A DNA stretch of 43,425 bases from Bacteroidales bacterium. Lineage in GTDB: Bacteria > Bacteroidota > Bacteroidia > Bacteroidales > Rikenellaceae. The stretch spans positions 1 through 43,425 of the forward strand of contig CAJTFS010000010.1 of the NCBI GenBank assembly GCA_910575495.1. The letters are read 5' to 3'. Shown one piece after another: positions 43,280 to 43,425 of this stretch (position 1 is the first letter of the stretch; each line of letters starts with the position of its first letter). The position numbers were made by a program, and so were the translations under genes. Under the pieces are notes generated by a model, which was not told the DNA's origin, did not search any database, and saw only the letters and a list, made by a program, of their open reading frames with translations.

Positions 43280-43297
43280 GTGTCCACTAAAAAATCA
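43280..43297. repeat. Left terminal inverted repeat of the right IS copy
   Basis: GTGTCCACTAAAAAATCA. The first 14 bases are the reverse complement of 138-151. Bases 4-16 (CCACTAAAAAATC) equal 13 of the 14 bases of the dispersed motif at 7.5 and 9.7 kb. Confidence 0.6.
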
Positions 43298-43341
43298 TAA
43301 AAGTTCTTTGAAAATATTGAAAGTTAGGTTGTTACAAAGGT

Positions 43342-43373
43342 TTTGAGACCGCGCCGATTTGAAATTATCTTTG
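43342..43373 (+). promoter_or_regulatory. Transposase promoter of the right IS copy
   Basis: TTTG at 43342-43345, 20 nt, TATCTTTG at 43366-43373, then ATG 43396. A full Bacteroidetes consensus inside the IS, reading into the transposase. Confidence 0.7.
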
Positions 43374-43395
43374 CCAGACCAACGTGGAATGGCAT

Positions 43396-43425
43396 ATGCA
43401 TAACGGAAAATTCGTGTTCTCTCAG
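43396..43425 (+). CDS. IS4-family transposase, N-terminal fragment
   Basis: Ten codons (MHNGKFVFSQ) run off the right edge. This resembles, from memory, the start of Bacteroidales DUF4372/IS4 transposases (M-x-x-GK-Y/F-VF-x-Q). It is preceded by an IS terminal repeat and promoter and has the same orientation as the fragment at 3-116. The two fragments together suggest two copies of one IS, or one IS split by the window. Confidence 0.6.
   Translation, partial: MHNGKFVFSQ

Overview
The window is the core of a Bacteroidales integrative conjugative element (a CTnDOT-type conjugative transposon). Three things support this: a near-complete Bacteroidetes tra operon (traA, traD-traG, traI-traO, traQ), a mobA/mobB/mobC block, and promoters matching the Bacteroidetes consensus (TTTG, about 20 nt, TAnnTTTG). 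The core genes are GC-rich, which would suit an Alistipes-like host, but that is inference from composition. Several cargo genes (the TIR-like gene at 13.0-14.3 kb and the deaminase remnant at 42.2-43.3 kb) are clearly AT-rich and look like later arrivals.

Layout. 1-151: 3' end of an IS4-family insertion sequence. 321-1355 (+): a truncated and an intact small HTH gene, then a ParD/ParE toxin-antitoxin pair. 1405-11439 (-): DNA-processing block with a 1884-aa methylase/helicase, DUF1896 protein, topoisomerase III, a small membrane protein and a DUF4099/DUF3945 protein. 11725-12853 (-): a putative toxin-antitoxin operon whose DUF3990 toxin gene carries an amber stop. 13001-14269 (+): TIR-like protein. 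14344-17937 (-): mobC, mobB, mobA, followed by a likely oriT hairpin. 18648-33856 (+): tra operon, interrupted between traO and traQ by a four-gene type V pilus-like cassette (fimbrillin lipoprotein, DUF4906-like lipoprotein, DUF3575 barrel, small lipoprotein). 33916-35682 (+): two accessory genes. 35796-39807 (-): PcfJ/PcfK block of small conserved element genes. 40277-40878 (+): an intact HTH pair paralogous to the one at the left end. 41009-42154 (+): DUF4143-type ATPase. 42248-43273 (-): C-terminal part of a dCMP/dCTP-deaminase-like gene cut by an IS. 43280-43425: 5' end of a second IS4-family copy.

How the parts work together. MobA and MobB would nick and lead the DNA strand from the hairpin region next to mobA. 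MobC couples it to the TraG-TraQ type IV secretion channel. TopB, the methylase/helicase and the Pcf-like proteins probably process or protect the transferred DNA. The pilus-like cassette may help mating-cell contact. The toxin-antitoxin pairs, the TIR-like protein and the broken deaminase form a stability/defence cargo. No integrase, excisionase, TraP primase, tetQ/rte regulators, tRNA, rRNA or CRISPR array is visible.

Three regulatory patterns cut across the annotation. A 14-bp word CCACTRAAAAATCC precedes four unrelated genes and matches the IS terminal repeat. Helically phased GCCAC/T units occur in three intergenic regions. A terminator-like hairpin separates the putative major pilin from the rest of its cassette. 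Both window ends lie in what appears to be the same IS in the same orientation, which may simply reflect an assembly broken at a repeat.
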